Under the pieces are notes generated by a model. That model ran no database searches and was not told the origin of the DNA. It was given only the letters and a program-made list of their open reading frames with translations. A stretch of DNA of 64,000 nucleotides from Puccinia triticina (Eukaryota > Basidiomycota > Pucciniomycetes > Pucciniales > Pucciniaceae). The stretch covers positions 4,464,001 to 4,528,000 of the forward strand of contig NC_070565.1 of the NCBI RefSeq assembly GCF_026914185.1, written 5' to 3'. Made by a program: the position numbers and the translations under genes. Positions 1 through 12,506 of this stretch are shown here, piece by piece. Numbering within the stretch: position 1 is the first letter of the stretch; every line of letters begins with the position of its first letter.

Positions 1-1289
1 AGGCCGGGGGTCCAAGGGTTACCCGATTAACCCGTTGGGGGAAAGCGGTACTTGGGGGCGGTACCCGGGTACCGCACCGCTTTTTCCAAAAAAACGGGCA
101 CCCGGCACTGCCTGGGGGGTGCACGGCGGGTGCGGGCGGTACCTGCCCGCGGGTGCTGGTGTGGTGGTCAAAATGGTAGTCAAGCTTCAAGATCAACCCT
201 CAAGAAAAACATCTTCAAGATCAAGACTCAAGCCTCAAGATTCAAATCCCAAGATTCTCCCAGATCCTCCTTCTCCCTTTTCCCCCTACTCTCCTCATTC
301 TCACTTCCCCTTCTTTCCCCTTCTTCTCTTTCTTGGTCCTAACACAGATCTGTCTGTGGGTTTATTCCTAGTTGTTGTCCTTTTCTGGTTTTTGTTTCTT
401 CCTTGTCTTTTGTCATGTTTATTTCCATTTCTCTTGGTTCCTCTCTTATTTCTTGTGGTCCTCTTTGGTTTCATGTTTTCAGGTCTTGGTTTTATTTCTC
501 TTCCTTTTTCTTCTTTGTGTTGTTGTAAGCTCGTGACCGAGCTTCACTGATCTGAGCGTCTTGGGAGGTCTCAACGGGGCACGGTACAAGGTCAAACCTT
601 GGAGGGAAACACTTCTGGAACCTAACTAGGGATGCATTTCAACTAGTCCAGGGGAAGTGTCAGTACTTCCCTCCTATTTACAATTTTAAAGATGAAGAAG
701 AGGAAATGCTCACCTAGTCCAGGGGAAGTGTCAGTACTTCCCTGCTGGACTAGGAGGGCGCGGGTCGACGGGGTCTAAGAACTCGGTTCGAGGTGATTTG
801 GTGACATCCTCGTGACTCCTTTGGTGAGGTCGCGGGGCGTGAGCTCACAGTTGTCTTTTTCTTTTCTTTCTCTCTGTTGTCTGCGGTGGGTGCGCGCGCA
901 TGGCGCGCAAGGAGATGATGACATGTCTGTGACAGGCCTCCAGGAATCCAAGTTCCTGGCGAACTTGGAGGATAGGAGGCCATAGCATCCTGTTCTGATC
1001 CAAGTCAGGGGTTATCAATAATATTGATCTTTTTCCGAGTCCCATCCCAGAGTCCATCAAATCAACAAGAATCCTTTCCTCGAATCCCTTCTCAACAACA
1101 CAACCGCCGCCGAGGATCCAAACCCCGGCAAAAAATCTCAAAACCACTTCCCCCAACGCTATCAACCCAAATCCCTATGACTCATCCGGACCATCCGTGA
1201 GGGCAGCTCCCAGAGCACCTTTTCCCCTCCCAGCGCTGCCGCCGGCTTAGCACCGAGCGGAGCTCCATACCGGGTACCGGTTGACATTC
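1..1289. other. intergenic sequence with a 30-bp direct repeat
   Basis: No gene could be supported here. The first 170 bases are GC-rich with several GGTACC/CCCGGG-type words. A pyrimidine-rich stretch follows at about 250-340. A 30-bp sequence beginning CTAGTCCAGGGGAAGTGTCA occurs twice in direct orientation, at 643-672 and 714-743, and the second copy is followed by a partial inverted copy. Open frames here are low-complexity and lack convincing splice structure. Confidence 0.5.
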
Positions 1290-2085
1290 TCTAATGGTGC
1301 CCCAAAGGGTCCAAAAATTTTACCGTGCAAATAAAAATCCCTGAAATTAATACGGTTAGCTGCATGGCATTAGGAATCCTGAGGAATGGGGTGTGCTACT
1401 GTGCGCGCATTTTGGCCGGTGTCCTACTAAGGAATACCACTGAAACCATAGCCACGGTGAACCAAAGGGTCCCAAAATTTCAAAGTGCACAGATTAAGCT
1501 CTGGATAAGATATGATGAGCTGCATGGCATTAAAAAACCCCAGGAATGGGTTTGGCTAAGGTTTTGTAGGACACCAGCACAAATGGGTGCACAGTAGCAA
1601 ACCCCATTCCTGAAGTGTAATAATTCCATGCAGCTCATCATATTTTTTTCAGAGCTTAACCTGGGCACTGTAAAATTTTGGGACCCTTTGGGGCACTGTG
1701 GCTATGGTTTTGGTGGTGTTCCTTAGTAGGACACTGGCAAAAATGTGAGCACAGTAGCACACCCCATTCCTGAGGTGTGCTAATGCTGTGCAGCTCACCA
1801 TATGCTCTTGAGAGGGTTTTCTGCCCTCTGTAAAATTTTGGCGGGGCTTGGGCCCCGCCATGAGGAGTTATGATTTTTTTCTTTATTTTTGCTATTTTTG
1901 CAAAAATTATAAATCCAACTACCGTTTTGTATTTCCATTTTTGACTTCCAACTGAACTACCAAATTGTGCCTGGGTCAATTTTTGGTACGCGCAAACCAG
2001 GCGCAACGTTGGGTAGTGGTCCTCCCCCAATGTAAACCATGTTTGGTAGTTGGAAGTCAAAATTATGGTAGTCGATTAACCAAGT
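1290..2085. repeat. converging inverted repeat of ~170-bp units plus an adjacent foldback
   Basis: A unit of about 170 bp containing GAGCTGCATGGCATTA, CAGGAATGGGGTGTGCTACT and CCATAGCCACRGTG-type words appears about twice on the + strand (1290-1600) and about twice on the - strand (roughly 1580-1855), the copies meeting near 1590. A second, weaker foldback follows, with arms at about 1908-1965 and 2035-2085 sharing GACTTCCAACT and CTACCAAA. No transposase is present, so these are probably non-autonomous elements. Terminal bases and target duplications could not be defined. Confidence 0.6.
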
Positions 2086-3494
2086 CCCAATATAATTTAT
2101 TTATTTCACTTTGAAGAAGTGGTGTAACATAACTCAGATTCTATGGGATGACACGCAAGAAGCAAGGCTTTGTGCCAAGCAAATTTTTAAGGTTTTAAGT
2201 TTTGAGGGCAAGGAACTGTGATGGTTTGAAGAAACCACCCAGCCAAACTCAGATTCTAGGCTCTGCAAAAGGGGGTGATAGCGCGCAAGTCCCTGCCGAG
2301 GGCTATCGGAGGCTTGCTTCGCAAGACCAGACACACGCAGCAGCGAGGGACTTTGTTAAGTTCGGTGCATGCCGATGTCCACCCACGACACCAAGAATTG
2401 AGGGGCGTGGTGCCCTGGCTAATGTATGCCTTGTTTTCCCGGCCAGAGCCCACTGCAATGCGGAGGAATCTCTTTGGTGGCCCTCATGGCGACAAGTGAG
2501 CTGTACTGCCCATCAGTGAGGTGATCGGTGGACCTATCGACCGGGCTCGATGGAGAGAGACTCAACAGCGAGCTTGGAAGCGCCAACCCGTGGACACAGG
2601 CGACTTTGGGCCAGGCGCGCCGCGACCTCGCCTTGCACCCACTCGACAGTTTCGATGGGCCAAGTAAAAACAGTTACTTCGACACGCCCGCCTGACCAAT
2701 ATTATCGAGCAATGAAAGCTTTGGCAACTGTTCCATCAGTCTGGGGGCAGTGCCAGGGATAACCACCCCCAAATCCTAGACAGCGACTCGGAAATCTAAG
2801 GTGCGGTCATCAGAATCTAACAATTGCCCGATAGCAGATGAACCTATATACAGATCCTGAGCTTTGTCTCAGGATAAGTTCGACCAAATCCTCCCAATAG
2901 GGCCTGTGACGTGCTCATGTATGCGATGCGATGCAGACCCTGAAACCAGGCCGGAACAGCGACATGTTGATGTTCTTGTTGCGGCGGAACACATGCATAC
3001 AATATTTTTGTGGCCCAAGGGCCACGGGCCCACGGCGATTGGAATGTTCGGCTGTGGGTTTTTGGAGATGGGACACGAGGCAAACTAGGGATAGCACGAT
3101 GGTTTCGCAGCAGGGCTTCCGTACAGCTCCTCTCACCTGGGAGCGAGACCGCCAAGGTGTTGCAAGGGAGATACAAGTGGCTGTGTCGCTAAAGAAAGCC
3201 AGCCACAAGGTTTCATCCCCTCCAGACAGGCAGGATGGGACTGTCTTCGGCGTTTCAGCAGACCCAACGAGCAACCAGCCGGCCAGGGAACGCGCCCAAG
3301 CCACGCGACCCCAGGAGCAGAGAGAAGGGAGCAGGAGTGGCCCAGGGCGAAGGGCGAGAGTACTTAAGAGCATCGAGTGTCGGCCAAATCTTAATCATCA
3401 GCTCACTCCACTCACTCACTTCACACTACCCACACACACACTTCCAACTCGACCTGACTTTCGTCCGCTCGCCCCACTACATCCAAAACAAAAA
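2086..3494. other. intergenic and upstream region of the secreted-protein gene
   Basis: No gene recognised. An open frame runs from about 2931 into the first exon of the next gene, in the same frame. I take this as chance, because a typical signal peptide starts at the ATG at 3495. A TATA-like TACTTAA lies about 135 bases upstream of that ATG. The last 90 bases before it are rich in CA and TC, as in many fungal leader sequences. Confidence 0.4.
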
Positions 3495-4572
3495 ATGCAT
3501 CACTCTTTCCTTACCACGGCTCTCTTGATCGCCTCCAATGTGTTTGCCCAGAACAACCCCACCAACACCACCAGCGTCAACGGCCCACTAAGCACCCAGG
3601 CCAATGCCAACCAAGCAGGTGCCGCCGCGGGTTTGTCTGCCAAATGCTACTCAAAATGGTCACACAACTCACCAAGCTGATGATGATCACCATCGCTTAC
3701 CTCTGCAGGGCCCAAGACCATCACCCTGAACTGCACCGACAGTCTCTTGCCTTTCTCGGAGCGCGACCTCGCCGAGATGGCTCAGGAGGACCCTTCCACG
3801 GGTGCAAAACAGAACCAAGCCCTTCCTGACCCCCAAACCCGTGAGTACCCCCACACAATCTTGCAAACCATTTCTGGTGGCCATCCGCTCACCTCTCCGA
3901 TCGTCTCTTCGCAGTGTCCACTGTGCAAACAGCCGCTATCTGCAAGAGTGGACCGGTTACAGCCATCTGCGTCCTCAATACATGCCCCATCAACGAGCAG
4001 TCCACATACCCAGGTAAGAAGCCCTCGAGACTCAGCCCACCACACGAGCTCCTGCTGAGCCAAGTAATCCATCACAGTTTGCCAAGAGTGCAATGAATAC
4101 ACGCCCAACGAACAAGGCGACGACGGTACCCTCGGTAAAGACCTCATACCATCAGTAACGTGCGACGACAGCTACAACTTCAACATAACCGACAAGTTCT
4201 CACACTGTGAGTGCCCCTCAAAACCGGCTGTCTTTTCATTCCAAGCTGACCACACAATCTACGTCTGTCAGTGTGCTCTACCAAGGCCGCGAAGACATTC
4301 TCTTGCAAGACATGCTATTCAGCCAGATGTAAGCCACAACACTCTTGAGGTACCCAAGAAACCGACATCGAGCTAATTTCTTCCCATTCACCCCAGCCTG
4401 TAACACCTGTTATGACGTCAAAGACATCCCCAATGACGCCGCCCCTGCCGGCACCACTGCCACCAACTCCGTTCCCCTCAACACCAACGCTGGCCCCAAC
4501 AATGCCGCCCCCGTCACTCCCCCCACCACCCCTACTACCACTCCCCCGACCACCACTCCTCCTACCAACTAG
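3495..4572 (+). CDS. secreted cysteine-rich protein, candidate effector (6 exons, 242 aa)
   Basis: Splicing by eye gives six exons: 3495-3630, 3709-3840, 3915-4013, 4078-4206, 4272-4328 and 4397-4572. All introns are short GT-AG introns and every one interrupts a codon in the same phase, with one base left over. The 242-residue product starts with a clear signal peptide (MHHSFLTTALLIASNVFAQ), then an N/T-rich linker with potential N-glycosylation sites. The mature part has about 12 cysteines, several as CxxC pairs (CQEC, CKTC, CNTC). It ends in a threonine/proline-rich tail typical of cell-wall or secreted fungal proteins. No transmembrane segment was seen after the signal. I do not recognise a named family. 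An effector or wall role is inferred only from secretion, cysteine content and the rust-like context. The consistent intron phase strongly supports the gene being real. Confidence 0.8.
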
Positions 4573-7050
4573 AGTAGTGTTTCTGGTACGCAGCTCCCAC
4601 TGCAAAGAAACCGTCTTGCCCTTTTTTTGTAATCTCCTCGTTGCTTCCATGTCACCACAGATGTCCATCGCATTAGTCAACTGAACCCATACACTCATTT
4701 AACTTGCAAAAATTCCTCCGCTCGTCTCATACTCCTCGCATTACTTGTTCATACACGGGGCACTCAGCCTTTGGTCTCCTGAAAATACATCATTTGCTTC
4801 ACATCCATTTTTCTTGTGTTGAGCCGTTGCCCTTCTATGTATCTCCCGCATGTCTTCCAACCAAAGAAACCCCTGGGCCCTGTTGCGACTGTTGGTGGCA
4901 AGCCCACCCGCTGGCCTCACCTTGGACGTCACCACGGCCGTCTCTGCTCGGAGCTACAGCCCCAACTGTTCCTTGGCCAGGCCGTCTTCGGGAGTTGTTG
5001 CTTCAAACCCGTGGCCAAGAACGGGAGTCGTCCGAGTAATCCCGCCAGATTTGTTAGTGTATCTTATTCCGCTTCGTTGGAATCTGCCGCCACAATTTCC
5101 CTGCGGATATGAGAGTTGGCCACTCCCCGTCCAGCGCCAGCATATCCCCCAAGAGGGTTCTTTCTGGGAGCGGCCTAATTTGCAAAGAGATAAAACTCAT
5201 GTCTCCAAAAAAAATGCTTTTTTACCCTTTATTGGTTCCGGTATGGCAAGGCTGGCAACGGTGTGCCCGCTGCGCTTCGCCGAAAAAGGCGGCCATTTCG
5301 CGTAGCGCGGCCGCCACCCCGAAACGCGCCAGCGCAGCGAGGTCACCGCTGAAAGCAGCAGGTCCCCGCCCTTTGCCCCAAGCCAGAGAGCGCTAGCGCA
5401 GCGTGAGAACGGCCGCCATAACCGCTGAATCTGCCGCTTTTGTGCTGAAATGGCCAACTTTGCTCCCAATTGCCAGCTTTGGCGCAGAAGCTGCGCTATA
5501 CGCTCCTTGCTGCTGTGCGCTAGGGTCCCCGTCACTGTGCTTTAGGGTATTTCTGGGTGTGAGACCCTACCCACCGCTTCACAAGTCTGCTTGCTCATTG
5601 CACTGTCAGAGTTGAACCACTGACTACTAGTACATCAAAGTTTAACCACCCTAAAAATTTAACTTCATTGCATGCTCATATTAATCATTGGGGGGGTTCA
5701 AAGTTGACCAGGCATGACTTGCATACACTTTTGCTAATTGATGTTCAAGGCTTTTCCTGAACACCAAATTTCAAAAAAACATTCAAGCAGGCTTAGGGAG
5801 TGTAGTAAAATGTGGCTTGTATGCCCTTTTGAAACTCAGTGTTCACTGTTCAAGAATGAACTTGAACACCAACTGGCAAAAGTGCACACAAGTTGCACCT
5901 GGCCAACTTTGAAACCCCCTGCTGTCCAGCATCCCAACCATCACAACCAACGGTGGGCCGTTGCAGTGACCTGTTGACTTAAAGTATTGTAAAGTATTGA
6001 AAAATAAGTTATGATACAGGAAATGTGGTTATTGATTTTGGCAACAGAATTTAACTATAACCTTGAGGGCTTAAAAAATAACCTAAATACCCTTGATAAC
6101 AGCCAATACAGCCCATTTTTTGTTGATACAGTCAAAAACCTATTGTAATCAATTGTAAAGTGTTGAAAATTCAATATTTTTTTGTTAAAATTGACAGTTT
6201 TTCCTCAAAAACAATGTCCAATGTGTTTTGCAAATTGGACCATATATCGTAATGCATCACATTGGCCCACCATTGTCACAATCATTAAGGTTGAACTTAA
6301 ACACACACCAACCGGTCCCATTGACTCAAGCAAGGCTGTTATCCATATTATACCCATCAATATTATAGCTTCTGACCAATGCTGAGCTGGGTCAACCAAT
6401 ATATCTTCTTCAAACTTCCTTCCAAGTGGTAATGTATTGAAATGAATCAATTAAAAATTGCTTTGAACAAGTTTACACTCCTCCCAATATCATGTTAGAT
6501 TTGAATGCTTTGCAACTTCAAAAACTATAGGATGAGATTGCCAATAGATAGAACCAGAAATATATTGCAGCTTTTTGAGCTCACAGTACCTTCCTCACTT
6601 TGTGAGCTTGCTCACCTTTACTGATATTCTCACATTGTATATGACTCATTCTCCATTTTGCAAGAATCAAAAACCGGACCCCAATCATACTCAAGACTCC
6701 CTATATTATTGGCTGATTTTGGTTCCTTGAGGTAATTGAACTTAGAAAATGAAACTATTGAGGGTTAGATGAAAGAGGTTGGTAGCTTGGAAAAATTTGA
6801 ACTCTTCTGCTTCACTGCTTTATGCTGGATCAGAAGCCAATCAATCTTGGGATAGAGGAAAAAGGAAACAAAATTAATTCTAGTAATAAATGAGGAGGTA
6901 AAATGAAGTATGATAAAATCCTGCAGGGGAAAGAAACTCAGAAATTGTACCATGTAGATTATTTGAAACATGGAAGATAGTTTCTTTTTAGATGTGGTTT
7001 TTCTGAATTTTGCAAAAAAACACATAGCTGATTATTAAAATTGAAGGCAA
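4573..7050. other. intergenic region with a GC-rich foldback element
   Basis: No gene recognised. At about 5243-5490 a GC-rich block full of GCGC and TAGCGC words is bracketed by imperfect inverted copies of GGCAAGGCTGGCAA and TTGCCAGCTTTGGC, suggesting a small non-autonomous transposon. From about 5600 to 7050 the sequence becomes AT-rich without convincing coding frames. Confidence 0.4.
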
Positions 7051-8553
7051 CTAATTCAATTCATCTACTGAGTGAAGGGGCAAAGCAGAATGAGGAAGTG
7101 GGAAGCGGGTATATGGCCTGACTGCTTGAGAGATTAACTGAAAATATCTTTCCTTAGAAAGTTTGAATTTATTTATTTTTCTGAATTCTTCTTCATACCA
7201 AAATTCCAACAAGTTTAAAGCTATTACACGGGCCTTTTCCTGCTCAACTATGCTTGAATCAGTTGTAACTCTTGCCAAATAGATCTGAGCATGGCTGAAT
7301 GATTCTTTTGAGATGTTTTCTGAAGAGCTGACTTGGACCTCGCCTAGGAGAGGAACATGTCCGTCTGTATTTTTGAATAAGAGACCTTCAAACCACTCAA
7401 GGCACTCTTTATGGTGATTTTCTGATTTTCCAAGGATTTCATCATCAAGACCATTTAAACTAACCAGATTGTGAATAGAGTTCAAGCCTGCCCAAATTTT
7501 TCCAATTTTGTACTCATGATGTTGCTTCCTCCTAACTCTCCCCCGCTTGTTCAACAAATCATATTCAATGAGCCTGATCCAGGTATTTTGATGGTGATTA
7601 TCATCAGGAGATTCTTTCAGTGCCCCAACCAACACAGGTAAACCTTCGATTTGTCGCGAAGATGCCATGGCGCACGAAGATTCGAACAACTGCTCCACGT
7701 TCTTGAATTTCTCAGCCAGGCGAGTTTGAAGCTGTTTGCTTGCTTCTGCATCCTCCGAAGCCTGCCTGGAAAGGGCTCTTTTTGCGCGGCTAGTGATCAG
7801 TTTCAAAACATCCGGCCCAAGGGCAAGCTGCACATTTTTCCTCATTTTGCCTTCATGACTATGATTATCTGTTGCTCTATCATTGACATTTTCTGTGGTA
7901 AAAGCTCTCTCAGAATCCTTCTCGGATTCCTCTATAAAGTCAGGCACCTGGGCTTCTTCTGTATTCAGTTTGTTCTTTTGATCAACCTTGGCACTCTTAT
8001 CAATTTGGTCTACTCGTTGTGACTTGGCAGTGCGACGTGTCCCTGAGTAGATGTCTATAAATCAAACACTTTTCAGCAGCCAATTCCAGGTTGTGTGAGG
8101 GTCTGAAGGGGGGTGATCTATTACCTTTTTCGCTAGATTCACGGCTTGAGATACAACTGTGCGTGGATTCATTATTTGGTTCTCTAGGGTGACTAAGTAA
8201 GGTATTTGCAACCAAATTTAAGCCTGCAAAATTAGCCCAAATGTCAATTGCCGGGAATTTCACGTCATGCGGCTTGCCTACTGGAGCATCTCACCATCCT
8301 GGTCGCAGTTATGTGAATGTCGGTTTGGGACAAAATAAGACTCGTCATCAATCAACTTGCGTTTGTGAGTTGGAGCCGGTGAGGGCAAATCTAAAAAATC
8401 GAAACCGAAGTCTTCGAAATTGTATTCGAATAGCTCATGGGTATCGTTCCATAAAGTTGCCGCTAATTCGTCTTCAGGAGTATTGGCAATCGCTAATTTG
8501 AAGTAACAAGCAGCTACCTTCAAGCAGAAGAATCCGCGCCGCCGCCAAGTCAT
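7051..8553 (-). CDS. uncharacterised protein (3 exons, 453 aa)
   Basis: Reading on the minus strand, exon 1 runs 8553-8295, exon 2 8223-8125 and exon 3 8054-7051. Both introns are GT-AG (GTGAGA...TTGCAG and GTAATA...TTATAG) and splice in phase to one 453-residue frame. The N-terminus has basic residues (MTWRRRG), then an acidic, aromatic stretch (EYNFEDFGFDFLDL). The middle is serine-rich and charged. From about residue 170 onward the protein is predicted helical, with leucine-rich, lysine/glutamate-rich segments such as ARVIALNLLEFWYEEEFRK. There is no signal peptide, membrane segment or enzyme motif. I do not recognise the family; it may be rust-specific. The start ATG at 8553 is the first in frame after upstream stops. 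Uncertain points are the exact 5' end and whether additional 5' exons exist. Confidence 0.7.
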
Positions 8554-10169
8554 AATCGGATCGCAAGAATCAGGCTAGGGAGATCTGCAGGCAATTCCTG
8601 CTAAAAGCGAAAAGTGCCCATGGGTACGCTTCAAGTCTCTATATACATACAATAGTACAAGCCCTCGGCGTAGGTCTACCCTATCAGGGCAGCGTGATTT
8701 TTTCGACGACTTGACTGCTACCAGTTCCAGAGTTGAAATCTTTCTTCGCTGATGTTGACCAGCTGTAAATACACAACATAATACTGTGTAGCCGCGCTCT
8801 TTCGTAGAAGCGACATTCTGATTCATTTCTGAATGATCTTGAATGCTGTCAGAGCAACGTCCAAACCAGGATACAGGGCAAAAATTCAAGTTAGAGAGCA
8901 ATACTGAGCAAAAGCTGGACATGAAGTTCCAGCTGGGTCGATGAAGAGGTTAGAATCAAGTCAACTTGTACCTGACAAAGATGAAAATGGAAAAAATGTT
9001 GTTTGCACACCAGGAGCATGCTAGGCCTCCTATAATTTGCGCTAAACATGCATCACATTTGACATAAGAAGATTGGTGAGATCCCCTGCAAGCAAAGCTT
9101 TATGAGTTGTTTGGACGCACCTACGTCATCCAAACTGCAGCAGTACATTTAGTTCCTCTAGATATTGTTTTGTATTTTCTTTTTAGTCCAGGAAATGATC
9201 TTTGCTACATGTCCTCAACTGAATATAGCAGCAAAAATCTGTTATGTTTGTATGGGGTGACCTGGAAGCTTCCTATCACTTCCCAAGTCACCAAGCTATG
9301 GGCTAAAGAGAAGGATGTCTCTTTCCTCCTACTGCCTTTTTCTTTGTGGCTTGTTTGGAAAGGAGGCCTTTGGAGTAGAAATGTTTTTAGGAATTTCTGG
9401 ATCTCCTCCTAGACTTGACTAAAAGTCCCTGAGATCTGAGCCTGACTCGTAACTCTAGTTTATCTGGAGCCTTGCTCAGAGATAGCCATCCCATAGCCAT
9501 TACTAGCTACTGTAGTTTTTAATTTTTGAGATTTGTTCTATCATTCCTTCTAATTAGAGCACCTGTTTGATTAGAATTTCTAGATCCTGTGGAATGTCTA
9601 TGTGGATTTAGTTGTGTTCCCTCTGCCTGTCTTGCAAAACTCTGGAGAGGGCATCTGCATGGTTTTCCACTGACAAAACTCTTTTTGGTATCAAGTCAAT
9701 TTGATTTTGAATTAGAATCTTCTGTATTATTTGGGTCAGCCTAAAGGCACACCAAAATTTTACTTGAAGCATGCAGCAAAATTTAAAAATTTCTTTTTCT
9801 TATTTATAAATGAAAGATATTGCAAAATTAACCCCAGAAATGGAATTTCCACACAAAATAACCTATAGTAACCCACTGGAATGACCCCCTCATCTCCACC
9901 AGTTTAGGAGTTACATACACGGATTTCAACCTGTCACAGGGAATGTTTCTCTTGCTTATTTTTCTTCAAGATGACTTTGCATTACATATGCATACTTGTG
10001 CTTGTATTTATAATACCCTGCAGGTTTTTGCCCTTTCTGTTGTAAGTAGTGTCCTGTTTCTTTAGGGTAGGTCCCTTTGAGGCTGTGCTCCTGTCAAACT
10101 ATATGTTTCAGGGATGTACCCCATTCGTGATTTAGCCCACCAAAGCCTGTTCCCCTGGAGCTAAAATCC
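8554..10169. other. AT-rich intergenic region
   Basis: No gene or element boundary could be supported. Open frames are short, for example about 100 codons at 9107-9412, and show no recognisable motif. Confidence 0.4.
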
Positions 10170-10386
10170 TGTTGAGGGTAACTGGGTGACACAAGACTAA
10201 GAGAGATTGACAAGGTGTTGAGGACATAGTCCTAGCACAGTGAGTCAACTTGTAATAATCATTCAGTGAGGAAGGATAACAGGAAAGAGAACAACCAGAC
10301 TATATAAATGTATAATATAGGCTAAGTTCTGGGTGTATAGGTTAGAAGCATATTACACAGGGAAATGCTAATACACTATCTCAACA
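10170..10386 (-). mobile_element. copia-like LTR (3' or solo)
   Basis: The segment starts TGTTGAG and ends CTCAACA, the TG...CA structure of an LTR, and is 217 bp long. On the minus strand it is preceded by AAGGGGGTG, a good polypurine tract as found just before a 3' LTR. It contains TATA-like ATTTATATAG. The internal domain to its right is not recognisable, so the element is probably truncated. Confidence 0.5.
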
Positions 10387-10466
10387 CACCCCCTTGCTGA
10401 TAACTCTATACTGAACAAGTCCTACTTGTCCAACCTTCACATACCCAGATCTTGAATGGCTTGGTT

Positions 10467-10611
10467 GAGAAACACCAGTGAGCAGCTGTAGAGAAAGAGA
10501 GAGGAGAGACTTATGCACCTGAGAAACACCAGTGAGCAGCTGTGAGCTAAGAGGCCAATGATGAGAGGCTGACGAAGACAAGAGAAAGAGAGAGGAGAGA
10601 CTTATGCACCT
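10467..10611 (+). repeat. interrupted tandem duplication
   Basis: Two words repeat in the same order: GAGAAACACCAGTGAGCAGC at 10467 and 10521, and a 31-bp purine-rich word ending ACTTATGCACCT at 10490-10520 and 10581-10611. The two copies differ by a spacer of about 36 bases, which suggests a local duplication followed by insertion or deletion. Confidence 0.75.
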
Positions 10612-11321
10612 AGGATGAGTGTGACATTGCATGGTGAGCACAATTCTTGCAGCAATCATATCTGGACAGCCTCGCCTGGTTATTTTTGAGTTTTCTCCGT
10701 GACAGCCCTGTGAAAGGGCTAATTCAATAGATTCTCTCCAAACTCATCCCTGGCCTCCGCTGGCTCTCTTCGGTCTGCTTCCCAGTTGCTCCTCAGTCCG
10801 CTCCTCTGACTGCTCCCTTGTCTCAACATTTCTCAAGACCTTGATCTCCTCCCTCAAGTCTTGACATCTATCAAGACCTCTATCTTACTCTTGAAATTGC
10901 TTGAGACTTGTAACCTCAGATTGGCTCAATTCTCAATTTGGTGAGAAAAGATCAATGACATCCTTGGTCTTCTTGTCCTTGGCTGATCCCCTTCCCTTTC
11001 CTTTCATTCCATTCCATCTTTCATCTCCAGTGTCCCTGTTCTCCTCCTCTGTCTCTTCTATACTGTCTCAGGTTGTCTCTAGATTATCAGATCTCTTGTG
11101 GTGGTAATTTTTTTTCTCTTTTTATTCTATTCTTCTTTCCTTTGATCTGATCTTGTCTTTTCAGCCTGGTTCTCATTTTACAGCAATACAGATTGGATTT
11201 TATCAGTTATGACCAAACATGCCAACCTCCAACACAATTGTACTGCCGACCTGTTTGATCTGTTGGGACAATCAGGATGTATGCTTGAACTTTGTGGGGA
11301 CACTTGTTCCATATGGATTCT

Positions 11322-11777
11322 ATGAAAGAGTGGAACAAGCGTGAGCAAGACCAAAACACAACATTTTGATGCACATACTGTAACAACCCTCTCAACACCA
11401 ACTACAATAATTACTGCAGCGGTTATTCAGACACCCTGGTCCGTGTCCATCAGCTGATCAAGCACTGGGTGGCAATCATTAAGGATGGAAAGCCCTTGCC
11501 CAAGGAGTAATTCAAGACTGCTTGAGAAAACCTCAATTTGATCAAGGTGATCCTCAACAAGGAGTCCAACAATCTTTGGGTGACTGAGGCCGAGAAGGCT
11601 AAGATCAATGCCAATAATAATGTCAAGTTTTCACTTGTAGTCAATGAGAAGGTGGAGAAGGGTGAGGGTTGAAAGAGGAGCAGATTGTTCAGTGACACTT
11701 TCAAACTTGATGTTTTTGGGCTCAGAATTGATGACATGATTGCACGTCCAAGGAGTAGACTTAGAACACACAACTAG
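11322..11777 (+). pseudogene. degraded gag-like reading frame
   Basis: One 152-codon frame reads through as protein-like sequence but holds five in-frame stop codons including the last. Recognisable stretches are CTYCNNPLNTNYNNYC, which resembles a retroviral zinc knuckle in outline, HQLIKHWVAIIKDGKPLPKE and NNLWVTEAEKAKINANN. Similar cysteine-containing motifs occur in fungal and plant copia gag proteins, but the match is loose. The internal stops are TGA or TAA, as expected from C-to-T change of CGA or CAA codons. It is most likely an old retrotransposon fragment; the family is inferred, the stops are seen. Confidence 0.5.
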
Positions 11778-11825
11778 AGAGCCCCCCAGCAAGATCCTAA
11801 GGGGGTCCTAGAAACAATTACATGA

Positions 11826-12005
11826 AAATAAGACAGGACAGGAGGACAGTAAAATGCCACATGGCCAGACAGGACAGGAAAGAAAAAGACCACTTGGTCT
11901 GACAGGACAGGAAAAAGGCCAGAAGGCCAGACATGACAGGAAGATAAAAGACCACTTGGTCAGACAGGACAGAAAAAGACCACATGGCCAGACATGACAG
12001 GAAAA
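11826..12005 (+). repeat. minisatellite, units of roughly 35-45 bp
   Basis: About five imperfect copies of a unit built from GGCCAGACAGGACAGGAAA and AAGACCACTTGGTC words. Individual units contain tiny palindromes (CCACATGG, GGCCAGAAGGCC). Open frames on either strand here are by-products of the repeat. Confidence 0.85.
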
Positions 12006-12506
12006 AGAACGTGAGCGGACAGGCTCTTATTCTGACAAATAAGATGCTCAAATCAACCATTGCCAAGTTAAAACAGCTTTCCGCAGTCCAAATCAACAAG
12101 AAGGTGCATGGTAGTGTTAGCAAGAGCAGAAAAAATCCCAGAAGATATTTGATAGTCTTAGATGAGGATTGATTCAGTATCAAGTAGTTTACATAGTCTA
12201 CATGGTATAAAATAAATTAGTTAGTGATGCTTGCACACCCAGGCGTAGTTGATAATTGTAATGATTGATCCCGTTGACAATATCTGACTTTTGCCAAGCT
12301 GGAGGCCCAAAAGAGCAGAGGCGGTACCAGTGGTACCCGTGGTAACTCCCAGGCGGTGCCAGGTATGGTACTAGGTACCTGAAATTGGCCAGAAAGTGGT
12401 GTGGTACCCGGGTCCAGAATGAATATTGCTAAGGTGGTGGCTGGGTGTTTGGGGGTGTGTGCATTTGGGGTGTTGAGATGTCACCAAAAGTTGAGGTGTC
12501 ACAGGA

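Noticed and set aside
2931..3680. 249-codon frame overlapping the first exon of the secreted-protein gene
   Set aside because: Same frame as exon 1, but the upstream part lacks protein-like features. The signal peptide at 3495 and the splice pattern fix the start.
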